NCBI GenBank assembly: GCA_964423785.1
Contig: CAYRGZ010000020.1
Span: 1-24,129, forward strand
Reading direction: 5' to 3'
Source of the DNA: S012-135 sp964423785
Lineage (GTDB): Bacteria; Desulfobacterota; Desulfobulbia; Desulfobulbales; S012-135
Length of the DNA: 24,129 nucleotides
A program made the position numbers and the translations under genes. The notes beneath the pieces are model-generated. The model did no database searches. It had not been told where the DNA came from and worked only from the letters and a program-made list of their open reading frames with translations. This document shows, piece by piece, positions 23,957 through 24,129 of this stretch (the first letter of the stretch is position 1; the number at the start of each line of letters is the position of its first letter).

Positions 23957-24129
23957 AGCGTGCCCTCAGTCGAGGGTGCGTTCACTTGAGCAAACCGGCG
24001 GCCTGGCCGCTTGTAACTGATCACGGGGTGGCTTGGCGCTGGCCGGAAGCCATATCGGGTGACGTAGGGTAGTCGGTTACAAGGTGCGGCAGATGCTAGG
24101 AAGAGGCCCGCGCCGCGTACTGGGAGCTA
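23953..24129 (+). other. Non-coding, apparently structured segment at the window edge
   Basis: No convincing gene is seen here. GAGCGTGCCCTC (about 23956-23967) can pair with GAGGGTGCGTTC (about 23972-23983) through a 12-bp stem that includes three G-U pairs. GCCGCTTGTAAC (from about 24007) can pair with GTTACAAG-GT-GCGGC (about 24076-24090). Such G-U-rich pairing hints at a structured RNA. It matches no tRNA or tmRNA that I recognise. The start of a group II intron is one possibility, since GTGCG occurs at 23976-23980, but the segment is cut by the window end. Confidence 0.3.

Noticed and set aside
23797..24129. qmoABC or another gene after aprA
   Set aside because: The short frames in this stretch have no ribosome binding site, lie across terminator hairpins and resemble no family that I know.

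Overview
This window carries most of a division and cell wall (dcw) cluster followed by the aprBA genes for dissimilatory adenylylsulfate reductase. The high G+C content, the AprA/AprB sequences and the style of the flanking genes suggest a dissimilatory sulfur-metabolising member of the Desulfobacterota, probably in or near Desulfobulbales. That placement is inferred from gene content, not from a database search.

Layout. Positions 1-154 hold a repeat copy and the leader of rsmH. From 155 to 15952, all on the + strand, run rsmH, ftsL, an FtsI-like protein, murE, murF, mraY, murD, a small zinc-ribbon gene, murG, murC, murB, ftsQ, ftsA and ftsZ. Most neighbours overlap or are a few bases apart, so this reads as one long transcription unit. 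A B12-type radical SAM gene and a sensor histidine kinase follow on the same strand to 19337. Two minus-strand genes come next: a small membrane protein and a YkgJ-type cysteine-cluster protein. The YkgJ gene is divergent from aprB-aprA, which have a clear sigma-70-like promoter, a roughly 200-nt leader with hairpins, and a strong terminator. The last 330 bases are non-coding and look structured.

How the genes work together. MurB to MurF make UDP-MurNAc-pentapeptide, MraY and MurG turn it into lipid II, and FtsZ, FtsA, FtsQ, FtsL and FtsI organise and carry out septal wall synthesis. AprBA is the central enzyme of sulfate reduction (or, in reverse, sulfite oxidation).

Most notable. (1) The FtsI in its normal cluster position has an intact 559-codon frame and a PASTA domain, but it lacks recognisable SxxK, SxN and KTG transpeptidase motifs. 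(2) ftsW, normally between murD and murG and the enzymatic partner of FtsI, is absent from that slot, which holds a repeat copy and a 64-residue zinc-ribbon gene instead. Together these suggest that the septal SEDS/class B PBP pair has been lost or moved elsewhere in this lineage. (3) A previously unlabelled repeat family is present in four copies. It fills every gap over 100 bp inside the dcw unit and the leader of rsmH; one copy has expanded into five consecutive perfect or near-perfect hairpins, and copies supply a stop codon (murC) and probably the start region of another gene (radical SAM).
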